The notes under the pieces are model-generated. The model worked only from the letters and a program-made list of their open reading frames with translations. It was not told the DNA's origin and searched no databases. DNA of 64,000 nt from Rodentibacter genomosp. 2 (GTDB lineage: Bacteria; Pseudomonadota; Gammaproteobacteria; Enterobacterales; Pasteurellaceae). Shown here piece after piece: positions 56,422 to 64,000 of this stretch; position 1 is the stretch's first letter; each line of letters starts with the position of its first letter. The translations under genes were made by a program, and so were the position numbers. Where the stretch lies: positions 62,001 through 126,000 of the forward strand of contig MLHP01000011.1 of NCBI GenBank assembly GCA_001999425.1. The letters are read 5' to 3'.

Positions 56422-58914
56422 TTACCATTGATAACGATAAACAGCCTGAACGGTAAACGGCTGATCTAAATGCTTACCATTGGTTATTTTGCCTTCGATA
56501 CCAAAGCGGTGATTGCCTGTTGCCGCGTTAATTCCCAATGCGGTTTCCAATCGTCCTTTGGCATTTTCGATTTTAAATTTGTGCTGATTGATGTGGACAT
56601 AACCGGCGCTGTTTTTGCCTGTTACAGCATTTATTTCGGCATAAGGTTGAATCGCCCAATTATTTACAGTCATGGCTTTTCCTATGCGCACCCCGACACG
56701 CCCGTAAAGTGCGGTCAGATTTTCCACATTATTTCTGCCGGAAATTTGTGTCCACGCGGCTTGTAATTGCGGGGTAATCGTCCAGTCTGTCAAGCGGTAA
56801 ATCCGCCCGATTTCGGTAGAAAGGGTATTGGCATGGTACTGCTGTTTGCCTGTGCTTACTGATTCGGTTTTTAAACGTTCATATTTGTAGAGATTATCCC
56901 AGTAAAAGCCGTTGTTTAACATTAACGTGCCATACAGACCGAATTGTTGGGAATGGATTTTGCCCGAACTATATTCGCCATTAAAATCAACATTAGAACG
57001 TGCCGAACCGACAAAGCCACCAAGGCGGAAGTTTTCGCTCAATGCCGTATCCGCTCCGATTTGCAGACTATGGTAATCTTGTTTAAAGCCTGAGGAACGG
57101 CTGGTTTCTGAAGTGTATAATTCGCCTAATTTATTACGCGTGTTTACATTTCGTACCCAAACATTGCCTGCTTTATCGTCTTTTAATTCGCCTAAACGTT
57201 GGTGAATGCCAGTTAAACTTTGCTCTACGTGTAATAGTTGCGCTTGGCGGAGTGAAACAAAGGCGTTAGTACGCTCGCTGAGTATTCGCTGCGTCGGTGT
57301 TGTAACAGACGGATTAGGCTGTGTTGTTACCGTTTCTGCCGGGGTATTCGGTGTATTCGGTTCGATTGGTTTCGCCGTTTCTGCCGGTGTACTCGGTGTA
57401 TTAGGTTTAATTGGTTTCACCGTTTCCATAGGCGGTTCGATTGGTTGAACAGGGGGAACGAGGGGGCTTGGCATGATGATGCTTGTTTCCCCTTGTTTAT
57501 TTGATAATACCCAATTTGTTCCTTCTTTTAATAAACGATAACGGTATGCGCCGGCATCCACATAATCACGATCTTGTAAACTAAATTGTGCGTTACCGGT
57601 TTGCGTTTCAACTAAGGTTAGCCGCCCGTCCGGTGCGTTTGGTTCATTGCCGCTATCGGCAATTTTTAAGCCAAAGTTCCCGCTGTCAGATCCTTTAACA
57701 ACAATTTTATCGCCTTGTTGGTCGGCAATATTGGTGTTAAGGGAAAACGAACCTGTGCCGGAGAGGTTGCCGAGAATGGTGAAAGTTTGGAATCCATCTA
57801 TTTTAGTCAGATTCACTTCCCCTTGGCTAAGGGTTAAATCGGTTATTGTTGTCGGTTTTGTGACATTCCAAACGGAGTCGGCTAATTCAAATTGGCTAAT
57901 CAGTTGATCGGAAGAGGTAAAATTTCCGCCCGATAATGTTGAATTATTGGTTAGTTTGAAAATAAATTTATTTGTGTTACTGATAAAATCCCATCTTTCG
58001 TCGTCACGAATATTTTCAAGAGACTCTTTTAATTTTATCAGATCTTTTTCCACGGTTAGACTGGTGTTATTCAATAATAAATTAATAGTGGAATGGCGAT
58101 CCTCACCAAAGTTCTTTTCTGACGCGAGAACACCAAAGCTGTCTGAAGAAAGTGTTGAATCGGTTAACGAAATTGTGCTTGAGTTTGTGTCTGCGCTCCC
58201 GTTAAGGAAAAGATAACTATTTTTTCCTTTCACACTGGCAGTAACATTGTTCCCGATAACGGAACCACCGAAAGTAGCAAATAAAATAGAATTTTCCCCT
58301 AGTGCGGATAGCGTTACATTTCCTAGTGTAGCCTCTGCCGTCTCTGTCTCGTCCGTAAATAGTGCTAATGTATGCACATATGCACGCATACGATCATCAA
58401 AACTTACACTTTGATCTCCATTCCCGTGTGTCGTTAAACTGCTATCCTGCATATCCAGTTTTGAAGATAAAAGAAGAACAGCAGCAAGACCTCCATTTCC
58501 TTTACTAACTAATTCGCTATCTTTAATATTTATAGTTGCACTATCACTAGATAGCACGCGCATATTATCAGCGTTTGATATAAGCGTGCTATTTAACATG
58601 GTGAATTGACTGCGGGCTGCGAAGAGCAAATCATTCTCTTCTGTAACTATTTTGCTGTCTTGTATTAATACATTATTACTATCGGTAATGATTATGCTAT
58701 TAGTACTTCCCGTATCTGCTGTTAATTCGCAATTTAAAATTTGATCATGCGAAACGGAGTCAATCACAATGTTTGCATGACTTACATAATTAGTAGTTTC
58801 GTCTTTTACTTGCATTAAATTTGGATGAGAACAACTTGCTGAAAAAGCACTATTAGCCCCAAACATTGCACCACTTAACACAAGTGCGGTATAAATTTTA
58901 GAATGTTTTTTCAT
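56422..58914 (-). CDS. Classical (type Va) autotransporter with pectin-lyase-like passenger
   Basis: 830 aa. Signal peptide to about AFSA (residue 26). The passenger (about 27-480) is a short beta-helix, rich in Ser, Asn and Thr and in SxLxx-type strands, without a protease triad or clear catalytic motif. A Pro/Thr-rich linker (about 481-545) with 15-residue repeats (ETxKPIxPNTPxTPA) follows, then an alpha-helix and a 12-strand autotransporter barrel (about 570-830) with VGSARSNVDFNGEYSSG and a C-terminal VYRYQW. Probably a surface adhesin. It is next to the Mu-like fossil and may have come with it. Confidence 0.92.
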   Translation of the reverse strand: MKKHSKIYTALVLSGAMFGANSAFSASCSHPNLMQVKDETTNYVSHANIVIDSVSHDQILNCELTADTGSTNSIIITDSNNVLIQDSKIVTEENDLLFAARSQFTMLNSTLISNADNMRVLSSDSATINIKDSELVSKGNGGLAAVLLLSSKLDMQDSSLTTHGNGDQSVSFDDRMRAYVHTLALFTDETETAEATLGNVTLSALGENSILFATFGGSVIGNNVTASVKGKNSYLFLNGSADTNSSTISLTDSTLSSDSFGVLASEKNFGEDRHSTINLLLNNTSLTVEKDLIKLKESLENIRDDERWDFISNTNKFIFKLTNNSTLSGGNFTSSDQLISQFELADSVWNVTKPTTITDLTLSQGEVNLTKIDGFQTFTILGNLSGTGSFSLNTNIADQQGDKIVVKGSDSGNFGLKIADSGNEPNAPDGRLTLVETQTGNAQFSLQDRDYVDAGAYRYRLLKEGTNWVLSNKQGETSIIMPSPLVPPVQPIEPPMETVKPIKPNTPSTPAETAKPIEPNTPNTPAETVTTQPNPSVTTPTQRILSERTNAFVSLRQAQLLHVEQSLTGIHQRLGELKDDKAGNVWVRNVNTRNKLGELYTSETSRSSGFKQDYHSLQIGADTALSENFRLGGFVGSARSNVDFNGEYSSGKIHSQQFGLYGTLMLNNGFYWDNLYKYERLKTESVSTGKQQYHANTLSTEIGRIYRLTDWTITPQLQAAWTQISGRNNVENLTALYGRVGVRIGKAMTVNNWAIQPYAEINAVTGKNSAGYVHINQHKFKIENAKGRLETALGINAATGNHRFGIEGKITNGKHLDQPFTVQAVYRYQW
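57329..57427 (-). repeat. 45-bp tandem repeat in the autotransporter proline linker
   Basis: Two full copies (57338-57382 and 57383-57427) and a partial third (57329-57337) encode ETxKPIxPNTPxTPA. Copies differ at several bases. The unit is a multiple of three, so changes in copy number keep the frame. Confidence 0.85.
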
Positions 58915-58987
58915 TTATATTGGTATCCTTAGGTAAATATTAATTAACCCTGCGATGAAATTCGCTTTATTTGCCAATTCATTGCGA

Positions 58988-59056
58988 TTAATAAATATCA
59001 CTACTGAGTAAACTTGCTAGCCCTATTAATTCGGAAATAGAAAACCAATTATTCAT
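58988..59056 (-). pseudogene. N-terminal stub of a MuA-like transposase
   Basis: ATG at 59056 opens MNNWFSISELIGLASL, the start of the Mu transposase/repressor DNA-binding domain (compare WLSITELLE in the neighbouring repressor-like protein), then stops after 22 codons. It follows ner directly, as gene A does in Mu. Confidence 0.55.
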
Positions 59057-59084
59057 AAGAATTTCTACTGAATTGGTAACGATA

Positions 59085-59262
59085 CAGCTAGAGACCCCTT
59101 GAGGGAAAACACCAATAAAATCAACGATAATTTTTCACCTTTTTGGTATTTTCGCGCTAAGGTATTCGCTAATGTTCTAGAATGTAACCCTGAATCAATG
59201 GAGAGTTGAGTTAGCGTACAGCCTTTCTCTCATATTACAGCGATAATGTAGGCTCGGTGCAT
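59085..59262 (-). pseudogene. Broken ner-like (winged-helix Nlp family) gene
   Basis: Start at 59262 after AAAGGAG; the frame reads MHRAYIIAVI-stop-EKGCTLTQLSIDSGLHSRTLANTL then ARKYQKGEK, the conserved Ner fold (WHRADIIAAL..., TLANAL..., YPKGE). A TGA replaces an Arg codon and a frameshift follows at the GEK codons, after which the frame (IIVDFIGVFPQ) decays before the usual IWPSRY end. Confidence 0.8.
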
Positions 59263-59477
59263 TTCCTTTTTACTCCTTTCATTATGTGTTATCCTTACCA
59301 CTTGCATTTAGTCTTAAAAGTTAATCTTGTGAGTAACTGAAAAGAACTATACTATTATTTTTTAACGAACTCAATAGTTCTTTTCAAAAAATTTTAACTA
59401 TTTTTTATTTCTTTACAATATCAAATACTTAAGATCTCATTCCCTGTAAGGAATAGGAGTTCGTTATAAGGTTTTTT

Positions 59478-59975
59478 ATGAAGAACTTAGATGAATGGCT
59501 CTCTATTACGGAATTGTTAGAGAGAAAATTTGAAGATCTTCCTAAATCGGACAAAGGAATAAGTAAAAAAGCGGAAAGAGAAGGCTGGGAAAAGCGCCAA
59601 CGGACAGGTGTAAAAGGGAAAACGTATGAATACTATGTCGGCGATATGCCTGAAAGCGTGCAAAAGGCGTTGGGGTTTGCGCTTAGTCGCCCAAATAGCA
59701 TAGCGGAGCCTGCTGCCGAATATAAAACCAATAAAAACACCATTGATAAAATAATGGAAGCCGTAAATTCACTTGAAAAGAAGGTTAAGGAATTGGAAGA
59801 ACCGAGGGATAACTTGCCCGACACGCTGGATAATGCAGAAAAGCGGCTTATACGTTGGTTTAGGCTATGTAATAAGGATAGACAGGCAATGTTGCTTTCA
59901 TCTGCCGAAGTGTTTGCAGAGATGACTTTAAACGAACAAAAAGAGAACTCAGAGCCGTTTACGGATCGTTTTTAG
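59478..59975 (+). CDS. Mu-type repressor-like DNA-binding protein
   Basis: 165 aa. Residues 1-65 form a Mu-type winged-helix domain (HTH_Tnp_Mu_1): WLSITELLERKFEDLP, ISKKAEREGWEKRQ and GKTYEYYVGDMPESVQKAL. A coiled coil follows (about 92-115), then a charged C-terminus. It is divergent from the broken ner, where gene c (repressor) sits in Mu. It is intact while its neighbours are dead. The ribosome binding site is weak (AAGG). It may be a surviving phage repressor. Confidence 0.75.
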   Translation: MKNLDEWLSITELLERKFEDLPKSDKGISKKAEREGWEKRQRTGVKGKTYEYYVGDMPESVQKALGFALSRPNSIAEPAAEYKTNKNTIDKIMEAVNSLEKKVKELEEPRDNLPDTLDNAEKRLIRWFRLCNKDRQAMLLSSAEVFAEMTLNEQKENSEPFTDRF

Positions 59976-60047
59976 TTGTATTTCTATTATATTAAAAACC
60001 GCGAAACAATCTAACCTTTTGATTTTATGGCTATAGTTGTATTGCGG

Positions 60048-60140
60048 TTATATTAAATTTGCTTCCTGTAGTGGAATAGCCTCATAATCAATAATAGAAC
60101 ATTCTGGGAGTGAATTATAGTATTGTTTGGTTTTAATCAT
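60048..60140 (-). CDS. Possible 30-aa phage-derived peptide
   Basis: ATG at 60140 to TAA at 60048: MIKTKQYYNSLPECSIIDYE and ten more residues. It starts 13 bases past the stop of the next small frame with no clear ribosome binding site. It could be a remnant of a longer phage gene or chance. Confidence 0.2.
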   Translation of the reverse strand: MIKTKQYYNSLPECSIIDYEAIPLQEANLI

Positions 60141-60152
60141 TTTTTAACGCCC

Positions 60153-60275
60153 CTATGCGCATCCTATTTCAGTGAGAGCACGGCATATTGCCCGCTTTTG
60201 GTTGAGCTCGTCTATTTCTTGTAAAAGTGTCGTGTTCTTTGCCATCAGATTGTATAAAACCTCATAGGAACGCAT
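60153..60275 (-). CDS. Possible 40-aa coiled-coil peptide of phage origin
   Basis: ATG at 60275 to TAG at 60153. MRSYEVLYNLMAKNTTLLQE followed by a Leu/Glu/Lys-rich helix and a CRALTEIGCA end. It looks like a small helical protein of the kind seen in Mu-like early regions, but no homologue is recognised. Confidence 0.25.
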   Translation of the reverse strand: MRSYEVLYNLMAKNTTLLQEIDELNQKRAICRALTEIGCA

Positions 60276-60282
60276 TGGATAA

Positions 60283-60317
60283 TAAAAAAGCCTTGAAGTC
60301 AGTATTTTCAAGACTTT
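60283..60317 (-). terminator. Intrinsic terminator of ssrA
   Basis: On the minus strand AAGTCTTGAA pairs with TTCAAGGCTT around ATACTGAC (one G-T pair), followed by TTTTTT. It lies 35 bases past the tmRNA CCA end. Confidence 0.75.
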
Positions 60318-60351
60318 ATCGGTTCTTATTGGATTGCTTTGGATTTCAATT

Positions 60352-60716
60352 TGGTGGAGCTGGCGGGAGTTGAACCCGCGTCCGAAATTACTCTACCTTC
60401 AGTACTACACGTTTAGTCAATCTTTGATTTCACCTAAGTATGCGGACAGACACGCTAAACTTAAGCTAGTTTGATTCAATTTAATGCTTCGATCCTCAAA
60501 CGGCGGCTTCCACACGATCTCGTTTTGGTTTGACTCCGCGTTTTCCCCGTCTTACGAGCGGAAGCTGGGGCGCGAAGGCTAAATGCAGGTTATTAAGCTG
60601 CTAAAGCGTATTGTTCGTCGTTTGCGACTATTTTTTTGCGGTTTATTTACGAGGCCTACCGCACCTCGACGTGCACCTTGGGCTTTGCTAATCCCGTCGA
60701 ATCCAGAATCAGCCCC
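60352..60716 (-). ncRNA. ssrA: Transfer-messenger RNA (tmRNA)
   Basis: About 365 nt. The 5' end GGGGCTGATTCTGGATTCGA (60716 downward) and the 3' end GGTTCAACTCCCGCCAGC then TCCACCA (ending 60352) form the tRNA-Ala-like domain. The tag reading frame at 60625-60593 encodes ANDEQYALAA-stop, the proteolysis tag of Haemophilus-type tmRNA. It rescues stalled ribosomes with SmpB. The CCA is encoded. tmRNA 3' ends are frequent phage integration sites; here a phage fossil lies on the 3' side, but no att repeat was found. Confidence 0.97.
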
Positions 60717-60823
60717 AAAATTTTGCCAAGTGTAGCAAAAAAAATAAGCTAATAAAAGAACCTATTTATTAATCCTTTGCGTTGGGTTAGAATTCGAGCA
60801 TTTTTTATTAAAGGAAAAATAAA

Positions 60824-61318
60824 ATGAAAAATTTAAAACCTTTTATTGCTGTTTCAATGGCATCGCTATTTTTGGCAATGAATACATTTGCAGCGCCTAT
60901 AAAAGCAGCATCGAAAATAACAACTAAAAAAGAGAATGTTGCTGAGGTAGATTCTGTTTCACAAACGGTTTCAATCAATGTTGAAGATCGTCAATTAATG
61001 ATTGATAACAATGGCCAAGCTTTGGTGGTGTTTAAATATGTGGTAACAAATACTGGAAATAAGCCCATTTCAAATATTCAATGGATAAGCGCTTATGTGA
61101 GTAAACGTGAGATTGTTCATAGTCAAAATATGCAGCTTGAGCTGGAGTCCACCTTAATGCCGGGCAAATCAATCACAATTAATTTACAAATTCCGTTTGT
61201 TCAAATTGAGGAAAAGTTTAGACCCGTGTTTACCGATCCACAATCTAGAATTGATGTCTATTCGATTGATCGTATTATTCGATTTAATGACAAAAAAGAA
61301 CTTCACGAACGCAAATAA
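60824..61318 (+). CDS. Secreted protein of unknown function
   Basis: 164 aa. Sec signal peptide (to about TFAAP, residue 24), a short Lys-rich linker, then a single beta-rich domain (about 45-150): FKYVVTNTGNKPISNIQWISAYV and LMPGKSITINLQIPFVQIE. The pattern of alternating strands and N-T-G-N-K resembles Ig-like/transglutaminase-type accessory domains. No catalytic motif. I do not recognise it. It stands alone between ssrA and dinB with AAAGGAAAA before the ATG. Confidence 0.8.
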   Translation: MKNLKPFIAVSMASLFLAMNTFAAPIKAASKITTKKENVAEVDSVSQTVSINVEDRQLMIDNNGQALVVFKYVVTNTGNKPISNIQWISAYVSKREIVHSQNMQLELESTLMPGKSITINLQIPFVQIEEKFRPVFTDPQSRIDVYSIDRIIRFNDKKELHERK

Positions 61319-61429
61319 TCCTTTCTGATATAAACCTGCCGATGTGTGGGTTTATTTTTACTGTATGGTTGAACAGTAATTTGCTTTTCGCTATACTAAA
61401 CCCTCGTATTTTTAACCGCACTTTTCTTT

Positions 61430-62497
61430 ATGTCTTTAACGCGCAAAATCATTCACATTGATATGGATTGTTTTTATGCTTCAGTGGAAATGCGTGAAAA
61501 TCCCTTATTACGGGGAAAACCTGTTGCGGTTGGTGGTGATTCGCGCCAACGAGGGGTATTGACGACCTGTAATTACGAAGCTCGCAAGTTTGGGTTACAC
61601 AGTGCGATGCCGACAGCACAAGCCATCAAAAAATGCCCAAATCTTATTCTTGTACCGGTTAATATGCCGTTATATAAACAAGTTTCTGCACAGATTCATC
61701 AAATTTTTCGTCGCTATACTGATATTATTGAGCCGCTTTCTTTAGATGAAGCCTACTTGGATGTGACGGATTGCGAAAAATGTTCGGGTTCCGCCACTTG
61801 GATTGCACAGAAAATTCGCCATGCGATTTTTGACGAACTCAAACTGACCGCATCAGCAGGTGTTGCTCCTCTTAAATTTCTCGCCAAAATTGCCTCTGAT
61901 ATGAATAAACCGAACGGACAATTTGTGATTAAACCGAACGAAGTGGCGGAATTTGTTAAAGCCTTGCCTTTAAAGAAGATCCCCGGTGTAGGCAAGGTTA
62001 CTTCTCAACGTTTATTGGAAATGGGATTGGAAAATTGTGCTGATGTGCAAAAATTAGATCAATCTATATTACTCAATCAATTTGGCAAAATAGGAAAACG
62101 AATCTGGGATTTTAGTCATGGCATTGATGAACGTGAAGTACAAGCCCATCGCGAGCGTAAATCTGTTGGTGTAGAACGTACACTTGTAGAAAATATCAAG
62201 CAGTCGGAACAAGGCATTGCGTTATTGGATAGCTTATATCCCGAACTTCTTCGCCGCCTTGAACGTGCTGCCCCGAATACCCCTTTGACGGCTTTTCGTA
62301 AAATCGGCGTAAAACTGAAATTTGAAGATTTTCAGGTAACCACGTTGGAGAAAACCGGATTGCCTTTTTCGCTCGATAGTTTTCAACAATTATTGAAGCA
62401 AATTTGGTTGCGTAGTCAAGGGCGAAGCATTCGTTTGGTGGGGCTTCATGTCAATTTACCGGAAGAAAATAAACAAGAGCAAATGAGTCTTTGGTGA
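61430..62497 (+). CDS. dinB: DNA polymerase IV
   Basis: 355 aa. Y-family polymerase: IIHIDMDCFYASVEMR at the N-terminus (metal Asp), PLSLDEAYLDVT (catalytic Asp-Glu), and the HhH region PLKKIPGVGKV. The C-terminus EQMSLW is a sliding-clamp binding motif. It copies damaged DNA and is part of the SOS response in many species; no clear LexA box is seen here. An uptake signal lies 13 bases before the ATG. Confidence 0.96.
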   Translation: MSLTRKIIHIDMDCFYASVEMRENPLLRGKPVAVGGDSRQRGVLTTCNYEARKFGLHSAMPTAQAIKKCPNLILVPVNMPLYKQVSAQIHQIFRRYTDIIEPLSLDEAYLDVTDCEKCSGSATWIAQKIRHAIFDELKLTASAGVAPLKFLAKIASDMNKPNGQFVIKPNEVAEFVKALPLKKIPGVGKVTSQRLLEMGLENCADVQKLDQSILLNQFGKIGKRIWDFSHGIDEREVQAHRERKSVGVERTLVENIKQSEQGIALLDSLYPELLRRLERAAPNTPLTAFRKIGVKLKFEDFQVTTLEKTGLPFSLDSFQQLLKQIWLRSQGRSIRLVGLHVNLPEENKQEQMSLW

Positions 62498-62535
62498 TAT
62501 AATCCAAAGCTTTGTAGCCTGAGTAATAGAGAATT

Positions 62536-63072
62536 ATGGAACATCAATTAGAAGATATTATTGCTATTTTTAATCAATGTTTTGAGCAAGAATATAACAC
62601 CCGTCTTGTAAAAGGTGGAGAAGAACCCATTTACATTCCGGCAAATAAAGAGACCCCTTATAACGCCATTTATTTTGCGCGAGGTTTTTACAGCAGTGCA
62701 TTGCATGAAATTGCGCATTGGCTGGTTGCCGGCAAAGAACGCCGTAAATTGGAAGATTTTGGTTATTGGTATGAGCCGGACGGCCGCTCGGAAGCGCGTC
62801 AGCGTGATTTTGAAAAGGTCGAAGTGAAACCGCAGGCATTGGAATGGATTTTGGCAACTGCCGCTGGTTTTCGCTATTTTGCCAGTGCGGATAATCTTAA
62901 TGGTAATCCCGGTGATACCCAACCTTTTAAACAAGCCGTGTATGAACAAGTAAAAAGTTATGCAGAAAAAGGCTTACCAAAACGGGCGGAGACCTTACGA
63001 AAAGCCTTGGCGGATTTTTATGGCACGGAAGATCGTATTGATTTGAGCAAATTTGATGTGACGCGTATTTAA
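62536..63072 (+). CDS. epmC: Elongation factor P hydroxylase
   Basis: 178 aa. Metal-binding HEIAHW motif (about residues 58-63) and the conserved ANKETPYNAIYFARGFYSSAL. EpmC (YfcM) hydroxylates the beta-lysyl-lysine on EF-P. It lies between dinB and prfA. Confidence 0.92.
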   Translation: MEHQLEDIIAIFNQCFEQEYNTRLVKGGEEPIYIPANKETPYNAIYFARGFYSSALHEIAHWLVAGKERRKLEDFGYWYEPDGRSEARQRDFEKVEVKPQALEWILATAAGFRYFASADNLNGNPGDTQPFKQAVYEQVKSYAEKGLPKRAETLRKALADFYGTEDRIDLSKFDVTRI

Positions 63073-63160
63073 AAGTGCGGTTGGTTTTATGCGATTATTT
63101 ATGGCTTCGCCATAATGGTAAAGCCAACGTTCAAAAACTTTGTTTCTTTGACCGCACTTT
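63072..63160. terminator. Inverted uptake signals with an inner hairpin after epmC
   Basis: AAAGTGCGGT (63072-63081) and ACCGCACTTT (63151-63160) are inverted, with a perfect TTATGGC/GCCATAA stem (63099-63115) between them. The gap is large, so terminator strength is uncertain. Confidence 0.45.
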
Positions 63161-63232
63161 GCACGCTGTAAATTTTTCCTAAAATCAGCTAGAATGTGTC
63201 GGTTTTATTTCTGCTTTAACTTAAGACGATTT

Positions 63233-64000
63233 ATGAAAGATTCCATTATTGCAAAACTTGAAAGTTTAAAAGAACGTTATGAAGAATTAGAGGCATTACT
63301 TGGTGATGCCTCAGTGATTAGTGATCAAGATAAATTTCGCGCCTATTCCAAAGAATATGCTCAACTTGAGGATGTGGTGAAATGTTTTAACCGCTGGACA
63401 CAACTGAACCAAAATATTGAAGAAGCGGAAATATTATTAGACGATCCGGAAATGAAAGAAATGGCGCAGATGGAAATTGAAGAATCCAAAGCGGAAATTG
63501 AAGACGTGGAGCAGCAACTTCAAATTCTTCTATTACCAAAAGATCCGAATGATGAATACAACTGCTATTTGGAAATTCGTGCCGGAACCGGTGGTGATGA
63601 AGCAGGGATTTTTGCGGGCGATTTATTCCGTATGTATAGCCGTTATGCGGAAAGTAAACGTTGGCGTGTAGAAATATTAAGTGCCAACGAAAGTGAGCAG
63701 GGCGGATATAAGGAAATCATCGTGAAAGTTAGCGGTGATGCGGTATATGGCCAGTTGAAATTTGAATCCGGCGGACACCGTGTACAACGTGTACCGAAAA
63801 CCGAATCTCAAGGGCGTATTCATACCTCTGCTTGTACGGTAGCGGTAATGCCGGAACTGCCTGAATCGGAAATGCCGGAAATTAATCCTGCCGATTTACG
63901 TATTGATACTTATCGTTCATCGGGCGCCGGCGGTCAGCACGTTAATACCACCGATTCTGCGGTACGTATCACCCATATTCCAACGGGTATTGTCGTTGAG
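63233..64000 (+). CDS. prfA: Peptide chain release factor 1 (3' end outside window)
   Basis: First 256 codons. Starts [20 protein letters not shown]; has the PCRF domain with ELEI-type [21 protein letters not shown], and the GGQ loop in [16 protein letters not shown] near codon 233-240. It reads UAA and UAG. The PxT anticodon-like motif is not clearly seen by eye in this stretch, but the start and overall match favour RF1 over RF2. It runs off the right edge. Confidence 0.95.
   Translation, partial: MKDSIIAKLESLKERYEELEALLGDASVISDQDKFRAYSKEYAQLEDVVKCFNRWTQLNQNIEEAEILLDDPEMKEMAQMEIEESKAEIEDVEQQLQILLLPKDPNDEYNCYLEIRAGTGGDEAGIFAGDLFRMYSRYAESKRWRVEILSANESEQGGYKEIIVKVSGDAVYGQLKFESGGHRVQRVPKTESQGRIHTSACTVAVMPELPESEMPEINPADLRIDTYRSSGAGGQHVNTTDSAVRITHIPTGIVVE

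Larger units (their letters stand above)
58915..59477. mobile_element. Mu-like phage early-region fossil (left part)
   Basis: No intact gene. On the minus strand it holds a broken ner and a 22-codon stub of the MuA transposase; the right part is the promoter region of the Mu-type repressor-like gene. The order c / ner / A and the divergent orientation match phage Mu. No phage end (att) sequence was recognised. Confidence 0.65.
59976..60351. other. Gap between the repressor-like gene and ssrA
   Basis: 376 bases with no large gene. Two small frames on the minus strand (60153-60275 and 60048-60140) may be phage remnants. A tmRNA terminator lies at 60283-60317. Confidence 0.4.

Noticed and set aside
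60352-60400. Phage attachment site at the tmRNA 3' end
   Set aside because: No second copy of this sequence was found in the window, and Mu-like phages do not integrate site-specifically.
1-64000. CRISPR array
   Set aside because: No regularly spaced direct repeats and no cas-like gene were seen.

Overview
The window is chromosomal DNA of a Pasteurellaceae bacterium. The 9-bp uptake signal of the Haemophilus type (AAGTGCGGT / ACCGCACTT) was seen about 50 times by eye, the DNA is AT-rich, and the gene blocks are those of that family (lrp-ftsK-lolA-rarA, lolB-ispE-prs, cca-SH3 protein-pit, a TPP-riboswitch thiamine salvage operon). The Hin-type uptake signal points to the Haemophilus/Aggregatibacter/Rodentibacter/Pasteurella branch. 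I cannot name the species from the sequence.

Layout. 1-3.06 kb: end of a surface-glycan (probably lipooligosaccharide) cluster with a Wzy/ligase-like membrane protein and two family-2 glycosyltransferases. 3.08-4.9 kb: mltB and a small lipoprotein. 4.99-13.0 kb: an eight-gene iron operon on the minus strand (FTR1 permease, P19, DUF2318 membrane protein, two FtsX-type permeases, LolD-type ATPase, TlpA-like thioredoxin, cytochrome c) with a good promoter and Fur-like box. 13.08-18.89 kb: a putative type VI secretion effector module with no uptake signals inside its genes: a DUF4123 adaptor broken by a frameshift, an alpha/beta-hydrolase (lipase-like) effector, and two tandem paralogous membrane-anchored beta-propeller proteins that are candidate immunity proteins. 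18.9-33.7 kb: housekeeping genes (prs, ispE, lolB, cca, SH3 protein, pit, DUF47, CYTH phosphatase, radA, lrp, ftsK, lolA, rarA). 33.7-39.6 kb: small secreted and transport genes, ending with an SbmA/YddA-like ABC protein paired with a TonB-dependent receptor. 39.8-46.7 kb: TPP riboswitch followed by thiZXY, tenA, thiM, thiD, thiE and thiU. 46.8-53.2 kb: norM, ribE, dedA, rplY, truA, accD, folC.

53.2-60.3 kb is an accessory island. It holds a trimeric autotransporter adhesin preceded by a terminator-like hairpin, a decayed C-terminal fragment of an enolase gene, a classical autotransporter on the opposite strand, and the fossil of a Mu-like phage immunity region (MuA stub, broken ner, and an intact Mu-type DNA-binding protein in divergent orientation). 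It stops beside the tmRNA gene (ssrA, 60352-60716, minus). 60.8-64.0 kb returns to core genes: a secreted protein of unknown function, dinB, epmC and the first 256 codons of prfA.

How the parts work together. The FTR1/P19 operon and the TonB receptor are both iron- or metal-related uptake systems with Fur-like sites. The thi operon imports and recycles pyrimidine and thiazole precursors into thiamine phosphate. The effector module, the two adhesins and the phage fossil are the variable, probably horizontally acquired parts. The least-described candidate system is the orphan lipase plus duplicated beta-propeller module at 13.08-18.89 kb, which has no VgrG, Hcp or other secretion gene next to it.
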